From Clusia tigrina (taxonomy: Eukaryota; Arthropoda; Insecta; Diptera; Clusiidae), in the NCBI GenBank assembly GCA_920105625.2, contig OV050030.1, forward strand, positions 62,036,322-62,100,321: a stretch of 64,000 nucleotides of DNA, in the 5' to 3' direction. Positions 23,554 to 35,155 of the stretch are shown piece by piece. The notes under the pieces were generated by a model. That model was given only the letters and a program-made list of their open reading frames with translations. It did no database searches and was not told the DNA's origin. The translations under genes and the position numbers were made by a program. Numbering within the stretch: the stretch's first letter is position 1; every line of letters begins with the position of its first letter.

Positions 23554-24989
23554 TGTCTGGAAGAGTGATTATGGTGGAATTCAACTCCTCCTCTTCGGAC
23601 ATTGGAGAGATGTATCCACCAGCCGCATCCGTGTCCATGTGGTCGAAGAATTCTCCGACCAGTTCGGAAGTTGAGAAGCGGCTGCTTCTGGTTGTAACGG
23701 AGCACATACTCTCATTGTTACTACCCGACAAAGGGGTGAGAGCCGGGCCCGAGCAGCTAGGCTCATTGGCAGTGGCTTGTGGGACAGCACCAGCTGGGGG
23801 AGGCCGTTGGGGGGCTTGGGCATTGTACTTGTAGATGCGGAGAGTGATGGCTCCAAAGCCATAATTAATCACCCCCTCGCGGGAGTTGATGGGAACAAGG
23901 GAGTGCTCGTTCAAAATGATGGTGACCTCACGCAAAGTGCCTTTGGGGTCACCAACTTTCGCGACCTTCCAGCCATCGGTGGGAAGATCGGTGTTGCTGA
24001 GCTTGAGGATCTTTAAGATTGCCTCGGGCACAGAGGGCTCGGCAGGAAGCCATGTTTTGGAGCGAGGGCGTTGGGGAACCTGGTCCAAAGGTACAGCGTT
24101 GAGCTTTGCACCCGGCCATATCTTACCTACCCTATTGATCGCTACCTTATATAGATCCGCCTAGCGTTGGTCCGAGCAAGATACGATCTTAATATGTCCT
24201 TGATACCACCCTGCATCACGGCAGCTGGGTGAAGGACCAGGGTTGAGGGACATAATCTCAACGAATATTGGTAACAGTGCCATTTCGACCTGTCTCCAAT
24301 TGGCAGGAGTAATAATCCCATCGGCATTGGCAGAGTCGACCACAGCCCATGTGAGGCTCTCTTTCACAATCTCATTAAGCGGTTTCGAGAGCTTAGGCTT
24401 GGGAGTAGCCAGCTTTACGCGCTTAGGGATGCTTTGGGTGGATTGGCCCGGGCGATCGGCTGATCTCTGCCTCTTGGGGTAACCGGCTGCTTGTGCAGTG
24501 GAGGAGTGGACACGCACATCAGCGTGTGCTTTTGCCCACTCAAGCTTGCTCTTGTCGTATTCTGACAGTTGAGAAGGTTCTGAAGCGTTAAGTTTCGTCA
24601 AAATTCGGTAAGTCGCTCTACGTGTCCTGGACGCCTTTGTACTCGGGTTCATGTTGGTAGGTGCACCTGAAGGAGGAGCGATACGGGGAGCAGTTACCAT
24701 CGACTTGTGAGGCAATATCGAGGCGTTTGCTGAACAGGGCTTAGGAGGGCGGAGCGACTGCTGCTGGTTTGTGAGTCAATACCCTAGCAGCCGCTGAAGA
24801 GCTCTTGGGTGGCTTATTAGCCGAAGCTGTGGTGCTTGTTGAAGGGGCAGTGCTTATGCTGCTTGTCTTCGAACCAAGGGCGGGGGTGTTGCTGGTGGGC
24901 ATTTGCCTAGCCAGGGTTTTGCGCGTCCCTGAGGGGATATGCGCGGAAATTTTGTTTGTGTTTGTGTTTTTATTTTTTGTTGTGTCCAC
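23531..24989 (-). pseudogene. LOA-like ORF1 with DUF4780-type domain, one frameshift and one stop
   Basis: The N-terminal part (24,989-24,741) is Ser/Thr/Ala-rich. A frameshift near 24,730 leads into a basic region with PKRQRSADR and then a conserved domain from about 24,340. The domain includes VVDSANADGIITPANWRQVE and continues through an in-frame TAG at 24,161-24,163 into GWKVAKVGDPKGTLREV near 23,960. The reading frame is the same on both sides of the TAG, so a single point change separates the halves. The wording is that of the domain I know as DUF4780 in insect LINE ORF1 proteins. The last 23 bases overlap the ORF2 start. Confidence 0.75.
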
Positions 24990-25230
24990 TCAAAGCCGCT
25001 ATCTCAGTCCGAACGTTTGGTCACTAAATATGGTCCCATGGTTATCTGTGCAAGCAGGGAGGCCATGCGAGGGTTGGCACAAGCCCTTATGGGATCAAGT
25101 GCTCAGAGCCAGACCAGTGCTAATCGGGAGTTCCACTCAACCGAACCCACACTACCGACCTAACGGTAACAGACGTCGAACGTACTTTGAGGCCTGCCAA
25201 GGTTTTAACGGGACGGGGGCAGCTGCAACC

Positions 25231-26956
25231 TTAGAATGGAGCCGTTCATTAGCGACATTAAAATTTGAAATCCCTCTCAATAAATATACATTTTACAATA
25301 AATTGATTCATACAAATCAACTATTTACTATTTTAAATTATGGGCCGACAATTTTAAAAATAAATTTTTTTAATCTCAACTCTGGGCAAAACTATTTGTC
25401 CTTCTTACATAAGCGAGAATATAAAAGATAAACCCGTTCATGTGAAAACATTGTCTATTGCATGTCTCAGTCTTTCATTGCATCTCATTACTTTATATTA
25501 TTTCAAATTGCTTATAGCCCGGTATGTATATATCCATAAACAAGTGTATTCGCCTACACGCTGTAACTTGCGCATATATGACTACATACATACCTTCTAT
25601 GCACCCCCTCTCATCTAGTCCAAACTACAACTAGTACTAGTACTCCTACCAGCTATGTATATATGTCCTCTTTAATTTTCCCATATGACGTTCTTTTCTT
25701 CCTCTATATATACAAATGCATTTAATTCTCACAGTTCCCATAGCCGTATCTACATATGTCATACTTTAAATGTTTCCTAAAGTTTGTCCCCAACTTGTTT
25801 CCTAAAGTTTGTTACTTACTTTACTTATTTATTTAAATGTACGTTCGTACATTCGTTCTGTATTTTATACACATATAACTTATAGATAAGTTTTGAACTA
25901 GTAAATTAACCACTTGATTTATTACAATGAAATTTAGTAATATATTTGGAAGACTGCCTTTAATTTTTACTATAGGGATATGGAATATTTTTACAACAAA
26001 GACAATAAATTCACATACACTGTACGTGTGACCAAAAAAAAATGGTCGAAACGGTAAATAAATATGGAGGCAATTGATGTATTTTCTTAGTCTTCTTTGG
26101 CACTGCTTTGAATTTCAACGATAGAGAAAAATTTACAGTGCTCAAACATATTCGGCGAATGGAGAGAAAAAATCTCTCTTTCGCTTCCAGCGCGCTGCAG
26201 CGTCTGTAACAAAGAGTATTTGTATAGAATTTCCGACGGTCTTTTTGGCAAAAGAGGGGTATCGAATTGTATGGAAATCGTCGTGGAACCGTTAACAGAT
26301 GTTAAACATAACATTTTTCTGCTAAAACGATTCAATACAGACGCTAAGAATTTCATTTCAAACAAAAATTTGTAAAAAAATTTTATATTCACAATATTTT
26401 ATTCCACAGAAACATATAATACAATTTGCAATACATTTTAAAAAAAATAAATTTCTTTACAAATATTATATACATCATATCATAAGTTGAAAAATCATTA
26501 TTGTTTGTTTTTTTGGCATACTAAAACTAAAATAATTAATAAAAATAAATTTATATTAAACTGGGGTCCGAGTGCCTCAGTAAAACCCCTCTGCGTCACT
26601 ATGGTCATGAATGAATGAAGGAGCAGAGAGAATCGAAATTTAGAAGAATTAGGAGCTAAGAAATCGAAAATCGCATATACTTACTTCCAGAAACGTTTCC
26701 GTAGCTTGCGCCTTCAAACTCGTCCCCGTCACTAATGTTTACGCTTCATATTTCCATGCAGTCATCGCCGCATGTCTGCATGATGTGTGTACATACGTTG
26801 CTATGTGTATGCTACGCTTACTTCCATATTCTTTACCCAAGACGGTTTTTTTAAAATTTTTTGCTTAATTATTTTCCAAGAATATTTTTTTTCAGTAGTT
26901 AATATTTAAAAATGTTTTTTTTAGTTTCTTTACTGCGCTTCATTCGGCCAAATTTT
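25231..26956. other. AT-rich intergenic DNA with a small piece of block Y
   Basis: No supported gene. The segment 25,995-26,105 matches part of block Y (same orientation as the copy at 57.36-57.46 kb), including CGGTAAATAAA and the ACGTGTGACCA segment. The stretch 26,240-26,330 loosely resembles 63,700-63,760, sharing a TCGTGGAAC-type motif followed by CATTTT. Microsatellite TATG/CATA runs are frequent from 25,520 to 25,760. Confidence 0.5.
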
Positions 26957-27411
26957 GTTTTTTTATTTTTTTTTTTATTTTCATATATAATATTTATTGA
27001 ATCTTTCTTAGAATATAATAAACTCACAATAAGTTTTTCGAATCTTAAGAACTAATTTAAAATTAATATGTCCTTCGCCAATGGTCCGAACATAAAATGA
27101 ATTAGCATAGGATTACATAGGTACACATTACATTATACAGTACAGTTGAGATTATATATACATAGTTAAATTCTATTGTAGTGGTATCTTTCCTTTTTAA
27201 TCGCTCGAGACCTTTGTTTGAGAATAGCTCCCTCGCTAAGGTGTTCGGGTGTAGTTTCTGCTTCTATGAGTAACTTCTGCTGCATTTTTTTATTTCTTCT
27301 TTTATTGTAGATACGTTTAAATCTCTGTGGATATTCTCATTTTTTAAGTACCAGGGTGCACCTGTAATTGTCCTAAGGCATTTTGATTGGCTACGTTGGA
27401 GTTTAACATTA

Positions 27412-28667
27412 CGAGGGGTACTATTTACATTTCGGGATCTGGCAACACTAATGTCAATAACAATTATCTGGCAAAACCGTAATAAAGTTTGACATTTTTT
27501 AAAATAAACGTACTCACAACGTCTTGATGTTCAAGTGCTATTTGTTTTGTTTACAGTAAGTTAAGCAAATCAATATCGCCAAAAAATGGAGATTTCATAG
27601 AAAAGGTTTCCGTTGGATTATTTTTCACAACTTTCGACTCTGATTATCTCAACAAGAATGTGTCGATGAGCTCAGTTCTTTATATGGCGATAAAGCACCA
27701 TCAAAAACTACAGCATATCGCTGCTATAGTGAATTCAATCTTGGTCGTAGTTCTGTCGCCGACGAACTCCGTAAAGGTCGTTCAAATTCGGTTGTTGTGC
27801 CACAAAACATCGATGCAGTGCGTGAACGGATAATTCAAGATCGTCATGTGACATATCGTGAGACAGAGGACACCTTGGGCATCACTTCCACTTCCATACA
27901 TTCAATATTATATGAACATTTGGCTGTAAAAAAGATTTGTTCGCGTTGGATCCCACATAATTTGACAATCGCTCAAAAAAAGGCTCGTGTCAATTGCTGT
28001 AAGGAAATGATTAAAAAGTTCGACCGTGGAGCTTCAAAAGATGTGTAAAAAATAGTGACAGGTGATGAATTATTAATATATGCGTATGAGCCGGTAACAA
28101 AACAACAATCGACCGTGTACCGACAAAAGTTGTTCGTGGAAGAAGCTCAGCGAAGCAAGTGGTCGCCTGTTTCTTCGACCGAATGGGTCATGTAGCCACT
28201 GTTCCGTTTGAGCAACGTAGGACGGTCAATTCTGAGTGGTACACGACCATTTGTTTGCAGGAAGTCTTTGGAGAAATTCGTAAAACCAACCGCCAAAGAA
28301 GAATCATTCTCCATCATGACAATGCGAGCTCTCACTCATCTCGTCAAACAGGTGAATTTTTGAGCAGTCAAAACATCGAATTGATGACTCATCCTCCGTA
28401 CAGTCCAGAATTGGCACCCAATGACTTCTTTTTGTCCCCGAATATCAAAGGTAAGCTGCGTGGTCAACGATTTACGAGCGCCGAAGAAGCAGTTGAAGCG
28501 TTCAAAAACCATGTTTTGGAGTTGTGTCTCAAGGGGAATGAAAAAACTGCTATGACAAATGGTGTATTGATCATCAAGTGGAATATTTTGAAAAACAATA
28601 AAGCCATTTTCTTTTATAAATTGTTTGTTGTTATTTGCTATTCCCGAAATATAAATAGTACCCTTCG
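27412..28667 (+). mobile_element. mariner element of a second lineage (1,256 bp, full length)
   Basis: The ends read CGAGGGGTACTATTTACATTTCGGGA and its near-perfect inverse, with TA on both sides (27,410-27,411 and 28,668-28,669). Length and D,D34D spacing fit mariner. The ends and protein differ from those of the other two mariners in the window, so this is a separate family. It sits inside Jockey ORF2 on the opposite strand. Confidence 0.93.
27587..28600 (+). pseudogene. mariner transposase (second lineage), several stops and frameshifts
   Basis: The start codon is near 27,587 and a stop follows within five codons. The DNA-binding part reads LSQQECVDELSSLYGDKAPS near 27,640, and ENIDAVRERII-type sequence is near 27,810. 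The catalytic core has IVTGDELLIYAYEP near 28,060, HHDNASSHSSRQ near 28,315 and SPELAPNDFF near 28,410; the second to third Asp spacing is 34. The first catalytic block reads TGDELL where TGDESW is usual, and the third has PEL for PDL. At least three breaks occur, so it is inactive. Confidence 0.88.
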
Positions 28668-28836
28668 TATTAGACGCCGATGCGGTTCCCCACAGCTGGA
28701 TTCCGTAGGTCCATATTGGCTTTACAACGGCTTTGTATATTAGTACTTGTAAGATAGGGATAGTTTGGACTTTTTACTTACAAGCCAGTGAAGTTGATCG
28801 ATTGTTAATTTTACTTGAGTTTTTTTAGCTTCTATA

Positions 28837-29783
28837 CGAGGTGTGATCAAAAAATAACCGTTATTTTCATCTTTTCGTGAGTTACGTATGTTCGATGTTC
28901 GATTTTTTTGTGTTATGTTGGTACACATGGCTGTTATATATGTTGGCAATACCAACCATTTTGGATTGTCAGTTTATTTTTGACAGATAAAAATGTTAGT
29001 TGTGTTTTGGTGTGCTCTTCGATTTTGTACTATTCGAAAAAATGGATCAAACAAACTGTATTCAGTTTTGTGTAAAAAATGAAATTAAATGCGCAAGGAC
29101 ATTTGAAATGTTGACTGTGGCCTTTGGCGAGTCTACTATGAGCAGAACACAAGTTCAATTGTGGTATAACCGGTTTAAGGAAGGCCGAGAAGATGTCAAT
29201 GACGATGCTCGTCCTGGTCGCCCGAGCACGTCAACAACCGATGAAAACATTGACGCAGTGAAGAAAATGATTTTGGATAATCGTCGAATCACTATCAGAG
29301 AGGTTGCTGATGATGTTGGCATATCTTTCGGCTCATGCCAAGCAATTTTTACGGATGTTTTAGGCATGAAACGTGAGGCAGCGAAGATTATTCCAAAATT
29401 GCTAAATTTTGAGCAAAAACAACGTCGCATGGACATCGCTCAGGAGCTGTTTTTGGCCAAAAACAAAACCGTTATCATGCCTCAACCACCGTATTCACCG
29501 GACTTGGCCCCCGCTGACTTTTTCCTCTTTCCAAAACTGAAGACACCGATGAAAGGAAAGCGTTTTGCTACGATTGAGGAGATAAAAGAAAAAACGAAAC
29601 AGGAGCTGTTGGCGATACCAAAAAAAGCGTTTCAGAAGTGTTTCGAGGATTGGAAAGAACTCTGGGATAAGTGTATTGTATCTGAGGGGAATTACTTTGA
29701 ATGGGACAAGATAGTTGTTGATGAATAAATAAATACTTTATTTTTTGATCACACAATAACGGCTATTTTTTTATCACACCTCG
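28837..29783 (+). mobile_element. mariner element copy 2, internally deleted
   Basis: The ends CGAGGTGTGATCAAAA and their inverse match mariner copy 1, with TA duplications at 28,835-28,836 and 29,784-29,785. It is 947 bp long, against about 1.3 kb for the full element. The missing piece lies inside the transposase core. It is inserted in Jockey RT on the opposite strand at a site that can be rejoined exactly. Confidence 0.93.
29042..29728 (+). CDS. Shortened mariner transposase, open reading frame kept (228 codons)
   Basis: ATG 29,042 (MDQTNCIQFCVKNE) is the natural mariner start, preceded by an A-rich context. The frame stays open to 29,728 through the DNA-binding domain (VQLWYNRFKEGRED, then REVADDVGISFGSCQAI). 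After RRMDIAQE it jumps in frame to LFLAKNKTVIMPQPPYSPD, losing roughly 120 residues. The deletion removes the first two catalytic Asp motifs and keeps the third (APADFF). The product could bind mariner ends but could not cut DNA. Internally deleted transposases are known in some systems to reduce transposition, so a repressor role is possible but untested. Confidence 0.8.
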   Translation: MDQTNCIQFCVKNEIKCARTFEMLTVAFGESTMSRTQVQLWYNRFKEGREDVNDDARPGRPSTSTTDENIDAVKKMILDNRRITIREVADDVGISFGSCQAIFTDVLGMKREAAKIIPKLLNFEQKQRRMDIAQELFLAKNKTVIMPQPPYSPDLAPADFFLFPKLKTPMKGKRFATIEEIKEKTKQELLAIPKKAFQKCFEDWKELWDKCIVSEGNYFEWDKIVVDE

Positions 29784-31613
29784 TATGTTTACCCCATGTG
29801 AGCCTCCGGTCAAGATGAATGCCTAAGTACTTAATGTTTCGGTCTGTGGGATGGATTGTCCGTTTATTTTTAGAGAAGGGCATGTTCCCACTCTCAGAGT
29901 GAACGTGAGCACTTTTGGATTCGTTGATTTTAATTCTCCAGTTATCTAGCCAGACCTCTAGCAAGTTAATATATTTTTGGAGGTGACTGATAGCTATTTT
30001 AGGGCAAGCATTTGAGCATAAAATGGCTGCATCATCCTCAAACATCGAGGTAAGTGCTGGTCAGCATGACTGATGTGTAGAGCAAGTATAGCAGAGGACC
30101 CAGGTCCTTGCCGGGTTTCGCTACCATAATGATTTTGGACATTTTCCAGTATATTGGGTAATAGCCGAATCGAAGGATAGCGTTGAAGAGATGCACTAAA
30201 AGAATACAAGCTGAATGGGGTAGTTCTTTTATCATCCTACCTGTTTTTTGGTCATGTCCCGGGGATTTTTTAATGTTTAGGTCTTTGTACACCGCTTGAA
30301 ATACATTTTTCTTTTTTATTACGAGAGGTATTTGTGTGTGCTTCGAAATCAATGTCGGAAACTGGAAGCTCGTTGTTGGCGGATTTGGGGTGAAAACTCC
30401 TTTAAGGTGGCTAGCGAACAGAGTACCCTTTTCACTGCAACTTCTAGCCCAGGTTCCATCTTTTAAACGTAGAGGCGGGTCGGTGAGGACGGAACTTTTC
30501 AAGTTTCTCGCTGCTCTCCACAAGGAATAATCAGTAGATATAGTGGGGGATAAGTTTTCAAGATACTGCTGAATTTCCTTCACTTTTGTCGCTTTAAGGA
30601 TCGTTCTAAGCTTCCTGGAGCAGCATGACAGTTGATTTTTAAGGTTTGGTGATCTGGATTGTTGCCATTTCCTTCTCAGATTCCTTTTCTGTTTAACTAG
30701 AGCTTCGATCTCATTAGAACTGAAGATTGAGGTTCTAATTCTGCATTTTTTTTTTTTACTGGAGTAGCTACTTTAGCCCCTAATAGCATCAGCTGATTTA
30801 ATGTTTTTATCGCACAATCTATATCATGGGAGTTTGTCAGTTTATAGTCATGCTGAAGGTGAGTACTTATGAATTTTTTTTAGTTTATCCAGTTGGTAAA
30901 TTTATTATGCAGCATTAAATGTGAATCTGGTGGGTGTGTAATAGTGGAGTTGATTTTGATTGTTGTTGGCGAGTGGTCTGAGTATAGATCATAGCACGGT
31001 GTCGCAGATATGTTCGATCTAGCAAGACCTTTGAATATCCCAAAATCGATCTGGTGTTTTCCGCCTGTCTGAGAGCCAGTATGTTGGTTGATTGGAAGAT
31101 ACTATGTCCAGGCCAAGTTCGCTGACAACCGACCATAGTTTTCTGCCTTTGGGTGTAATCAGGCGGGCACCCCATTATGTGTGTTTCGCATTGAAGTCCC
31201 GGGCAACTATGAATTTGGTCCCGAGGGATGCAAAAAAGTCGTTATATTGCTGTTCTGTTATACTGAACCGCGGCGGACAATAAATCGCTGTGACTGATAA
31301 ATTAGTAATGTACTCTTCAATGCATATTGACGTTGCATGTAAATAGTCCTGAAGCTGGTATAGTACTGAAGCTGGTTAGTGAATGGTGTTTTATTCTGCT
31401 TTTTATTAGTATTGCGGTACCCCCACTGGCTTTACCTTGAGGATTGTTTGTGGTATACAGTTTGTAGTGCGGGATTTAAAAAACATTTTTTTCTGTGAAA
31501 TGTGTTTCTGAAATAAGCATAATGTCTATTTCATGGATGTTTAGAAAGTGAATTATTTCTAATCGGTGTTGGCTTAAGCCGTTTGCGTTCGAATGGCAAA
31601 GTTTGATCGAGCT

Positions 31614-31845
31614 CATGGTTTGGATAAAAGGGTTTGTAGTAGAAGGGATAGGTTTCTAATCATTTCCTGCATCATATTTTGCATCGAGGCCATGAACTGG
31701 TTCATGGTTTGGACAAGTGATCTGAGTGAGTCCTCTACTGAATTTGGTTGGTCGGATTGGGCTTGGATATTTGCGGCTTCGAGCTGGGTGGTATTTTTTA
31801 CTATACTTGTATATATTGCCTAATGAGCATATTTATATTATGTCA
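31614..31845 (-). pseudogene. C-terminal end of Jockey ORF1
   Basis: The reading gives LRSLVQTMNQFMASMQNMMQ and a Leu-rich tail ending just before the ORF2 start. It matches in style the Met/Gln-rich end of ORF1 in the first Jockey (near 9,790-9,870). The remainder of ORF1 is absent; gypsy sequence begins to the right. Confidence 0.65.
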
Positions 31846-32346
31846 TTTTTTAAAACCATTAGCACATTTCCGCTGACATTGACTTGGGAAGTTGGAACTG
31901 TGCTATTTGATAAACATATGTACGTGATATCTGTTTGTTTTCGTTGTTCTTCTTGTGTTTACACTTGTAAAACACTGTCAACACATGTCTTTAATTGTGC
32001 GGTCTCATATAGAATAATTTCAATAAATTATCATGCAGCTTCTTATGCTTGCCCTTAATTGTTACGACTGTTGTAACTGGACTGCGAATCTCTGCTACTG
32101 CATATATCTAAACACGTGAGAATTTGTTTCGTCTAGCCTGATTCTTCATTAGTACCTTGTCTCCCATATTAAACATAGCTGGGTTTATAGTCTTGTTGTA
32201 AGCCCCTCTGGCAATTTTCTTTGCACGTTCCTGCTTTTCCCGGACTATTTAATGTGCCCTCTGGAGCTGATATTTGTGTACTTTATTAGGATTTTCCGCA
32301 TTGTAAACCGGCACGCACTGGCGCTTCAATCTGCTGTGCATGTCAA
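31846..32346 (-). pseudogene. gypsy (412/mdg1-like) integrase C-terminal end, left of the errantivirus
   Basis: The minus strand reads DMHSRLKRQCVPVYN from 32,346, then IVREKQERAKKIARGAYNKT and MFNMGDKVLMKNQARR near 32,160. A GPY/F-type end KGKHKKLHDNLLKLFYMRPH follows near 32,030. This is the tail of an integrase whose main part lies beyond the provirus at 39.8 kb and above. An in-frame stop occurs after the GHIK segment near 32,250. No 3' LTR is seen; the Jockey LINE begins at about 31,845. Confidence 0.7.
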
Positions 32347-32708
32347 AGTCAAATCCATATAGTGTGGTAAACGGTGGATGCTTTGTTGATACAAGCTAAC
32401 ACATATCTTATTGAAAATACTTATCACCAAATTCTACATGCTCGCTACACACGACTGCAACCAACCAGACTTAATTTGATGCCTGGAATCCGCTGAACCG
32501 CGTTCCCACCAAAAAGTGCAACAGTCGCAGGTAAGCGACGTCAACAGGAAAATTCAGCAGCGCGTGCACCAACACATTTGCAGATATAGGTTTAATGTTA
32601 AGTCATTTTAAGTTTGTGAGTTAGTTGATAAGCGGAAGTAAAACAATAAAGAAGGCTTAGGCCGAAAAAAATATATTTTTTTAACTTTTTAATTCAAAAA
32701 GACTTAAC
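32347..32708 (+). repeat. 5' LTR of the errantivirus
   Basis: It starts AGTCAAATCCATATAG and ends AAAAGACTTAAC(T), so the ends are the AGT...ACT type of errantiviruses. An AATAAAG signal is near 32,646. The last base may be shared with the primer site. Compared with the 3' LTR it has eight extra bases near 32,553. Confidence 0.88.
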
Positions 32709-32726
32709 TGGCGCCCGAGCAGGGAC
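32709..32726 (+). promoter_or_regulatory. Primer binding site, tRNA-Lys type
   Basis: TGGCGCCCGAGCAGGGAC directly follows the 5' LTR. TGGCGCCC with this continuation is what the 3' end of lysine tRNA would pair with, the primer used by gypsy and several other retroviruses. It fixes the LTR boundary. Confidence 0.85.
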
Positions 32727-33394
32727 CAGTGTAAAAAAGTAAACGATAGAGTTTGAATAAATAAAGTGCTACAAAAAGTGCGCGATATTTTAACAGAAAG
32801 CCGCAAATAAAAAAGGTGCCACTGAAAAATAAAGAGTGAGCGGAATTTTTTGAATAAAAGAAAAGCACAACTAAAAAGTGCCACAAAAAAAAAACTCTAA
32901 AAAAACGTTGAAAATCCAAAAGTACGAACGAAAATCTTAGCAGGAAAAAAGGCCCCTTAGTAAGCGGATAAACATCGTTGGAAAAGGAGTTCTAGAAGAA
33001 CAGCCGACTGCCCAACACTCGTCGTCAGGACACTGGTCACCATGATAGAATTAAGTATTAGAATTATAATGTAAGTTGAACAATCGAAATTATATTAAGA
33101 AAGAAATAGCGATTCTTGAATATTAAAATAGGAAGAATATAAATTAATTGAAACTAAGAATAACAAAGAAAAAATTAATTTCGAAGAATAACGCAAAAAA
33201 CAAAGCAAATAAATTTAGTGAAATTAAAATAAAGAAATGAGAAATAAATTGCAAAGAATAAATTAAGTAATTGTTTAAAGAAGAAAACATTTTTTTTTTT
33301 TAACTAACCACGAAATCGATAAATTATTAAATATTTTTTATATTACACTAAAATAAATTTTTCTTAAAAAGAAAAAAAATTAATTAAATTAAAA
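32727..33394 (+). other. Errantivirus 5' untranslated leader
   Basis: A-rich leader of about 670 bases between the primer site and the gag start. It includes repeats of AAAAAGTGC-type sequence near 32,770-32,890 and long A/T tracts. A splice donor for env mRNA would be expected in this region or early gag, but I could not place one with confidence. Confidence 0.55.
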
Positions 33395-34860
33395 ATGGTG
33401 GATGCAGCAGAGGAACTTGCTAGCCGTCTTAGTAATCTAAATCTACAGAGAAACCTAACTCCGAATAATTCAAGCCATCGCAATACACCCCAACAGAATC
33501 AAGTTTTAGTGAATAATGAGGAAATGATAAGAGAAAAAACAAGAAGATTTACAGAATCATTAACTAGTAGCAATAATCCATTTTTTTAAAACGAAGACGA
33601 CGATCACCCACTCACAATTAACGCGACGAATATAAACGAATTGGACAAAATCCCAGATATAGTCAAATGCTTGCGTGAGTTTTCAGGCCAACCAGGAGAA
33701 TTCAATTCCTGGCGGAAATCAGTTGACAGAATTTTTCTGTCTATGAAGGACTTAAGGGAACACCAAAATACTATGCAATCTTGCACACAGTCAGACATAA
33801 AATCATAGGAGATGCCGATACCGCTCTAGAGTCGTATCGAACCCTTCTCGACTGGGTAAAAATAAAAAAGTGCCTAATGATGCACTACTTCGATAAACGA
33901 GATATAGGAACACTAGAATACCAAATGACGACATTAGCTCAACGCGACACCACAATAACCGACTTTTATCAACGTGTGTACCAACATCTTTCCCTGATTT
34001 TAGACAAGATAGCTTGCCTAGATTATAATGAAGAATCTCTCCGCGCAATGACTAATTCATATCGTGAAAAGGCACTAGACACTTTTATTCGAGGCCTTAA
34101 TGGAGAATTGCCCCGATCACTTAGCATTCGCGAACCGACAACCTTGCCATAAGCACTACACTTGTGTCTAAACCTCGACAATAAGACTTACCGCATGAAT
34201 TATGCACACAACTCAAATAATTTCAGAAAAAGTTATAACCAAATACCTCCACCTAGGCTACCACGAACAAATCATCCCCCGTCGCAACCACAAAGAAATA
34301 CATTCTTCCCCGAATTGGCACACACTTCCCAGAATTATAGATATAATATCGCTCCAAACCCCCAAACCTATTGGAGACCACAACATCCCAATTCCACAAA
34401 TTTTTCACAAAAATATTCCCCGCAACAAAATGCACAACAAATTTACTCGCAACAAAATGCACGTAATCAATTTCCATTCAACAATAAGCCACTGCCATTT
34501 AATAATATACCTTATCTCCCACCAAAACCCCCAGTACCTATGGAAATAGATCCTTCCATTCAAACGCGACAAGTAAAATACCAAAATAGGCCCAACGCAC
34601 AGAACTACAACTACGTACCAAAGCGCCCAGCATCGCAACAAGTAAATACCCCAACTAAAAAACAGAGGAACTTCCACACTAATACGGACACCCCCGCTGA
34701 AGAAGAAATTTATGCCGAGGGCATACGCCCCGATCCTGATAATCTTTATACAAACCCTCAGTTAGAATACCAACAAATATCTGATAATTCTTACAGCGAA
34801 ATCGATAACCCGAGTTACGATGAAGTAGAGCAAACTGATGACATTTATTTTTTAGACTAA
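33395..34860 (+). pseudogene. gag: Errantivirus gag, broken by stops and a frameshift
   Basis: The start ATG is at 33,395 (MVDAAEELASRLSN). A TAA at 33,587-33,589 ends the first piece; the same frame continues with [14 protein letters not shown] near 33,672. A frameshift near 33,750 leads into the conserved capsid-like part ([14 protein letters not shown], then FIRGLNGELP). Another stop is at 34,150. The rest (34,162-34,860) is Asn/Pro/Gln-rich, with a local QQNAQQIYSQQNAR repeat. No zinc knuckle is present, as in other errantivirus gags. The product would form the particle core. Confidence 0.8.
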
Positions 34861-35155
34861 AAGAGTCTTCACTCCCATATTTTGAATTTAAAACAAGGGG
34901 TGGAGACGTACGCAACTTTCTAATCGACACAGGTTCGAATAAAAATTACATTCAATCAACGCGTATACGAAATCCAATTCCAAACACAAAACCATTTTCT
35001 GTTAATTCAATTGCTGGTAGCATTCAAATCAAGCATCATACTTTTGTAAACATTTTTGGTCCACAAACTGAGAAGTTACAATTCTTTATTTTACCTAATT
35101 TACAAACATTCCATGGGATAATAGGAAACGACACATTACCACGGAAAAAAACTTC
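34861..35155 (+). pseudogene. pol: Errantivirus protease region of pol
   Basis: In a frame different from the end of gag, the sequence reads YFEFKTRGGDVRNFLIDTGS, with the aspartic protease motif DTGS near 34,930. IIGNDTLPRK near the end fits the usual flap-distal part. The shift relative to gag fits the frameshift used by these elements to make Gag-Pol. A stop near 35,157 separates it from the RT. Confidence 0.7.

Larger units (their letters stand above)
19811..25230 (-). mobile_element. LOA-like LINE copy 2, with (CCTA)n 3' tail
   Basis: On the minus strand, ORF1, endonuclease, RT, RNase H and a C-terminal zinc motif follow in order. The 3' end is the tetranucleotide array at 19,811-19,829 (CCTACCTA on the element strand) instead of poly(A), as seen in the I/LOA groups. 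The 5' part from about 24,990 to 25,230 is GC-richer noncoding sequence and probably 5' UTR. ORF1 has one frameshift and one stop, and ORF2 several breaks. The 3' tail joins directly to repeat block Y. No target duplication is obvious. Confidence 0.85.
27190..31624 (-). pseudogene. Jockey ORF2 in three pieces (endonuclease + RT)
   Basis: The start is near 31,613 (MSSIKLCHSNANGL), with DIMLISETHFTE near 31,520 and GGTAILIKS near 31,410 of the endonuclease. RT motifs further down include IKKSPGHDQKTGR near 30,260, a DLGPLLYLLYTS block near 30,080, FEDDAAILCS near 30,040 (in place of FADD) and IKYLGIHLDRRLTWGKH near 29,840. After the first mariner WTYGIQLWGTA is at 28,690, and after the second IHRDLNVSTIKEE is near 27,310. 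Stops and frameshifts are common, and about 80 residues including the FVDIS-type block appear lost near 30,100. Confidence 0.82.
26957..31845 (-). mobile_element. Jockey-type LINE on the minus strand carrying two mariner insertions
   Basis: The element reads from about 31,845 (end of ORF1) down to a poly(A) that appears as a T run near 26,958-26,986. It is interrupted at 28,837-29,783 and 27,412-28,667 by two mariners. Deleting each mariner and one TA restores the Jockey reading through TWGKHIEAKK and ASNNVKLQRSQSK, so the three pieces are one copy. The 5' part (most of ORF1) is missing. It is a relative of the Jockey at 7.96-13.2 kb, not an identical copy. Confidence 0.88.
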
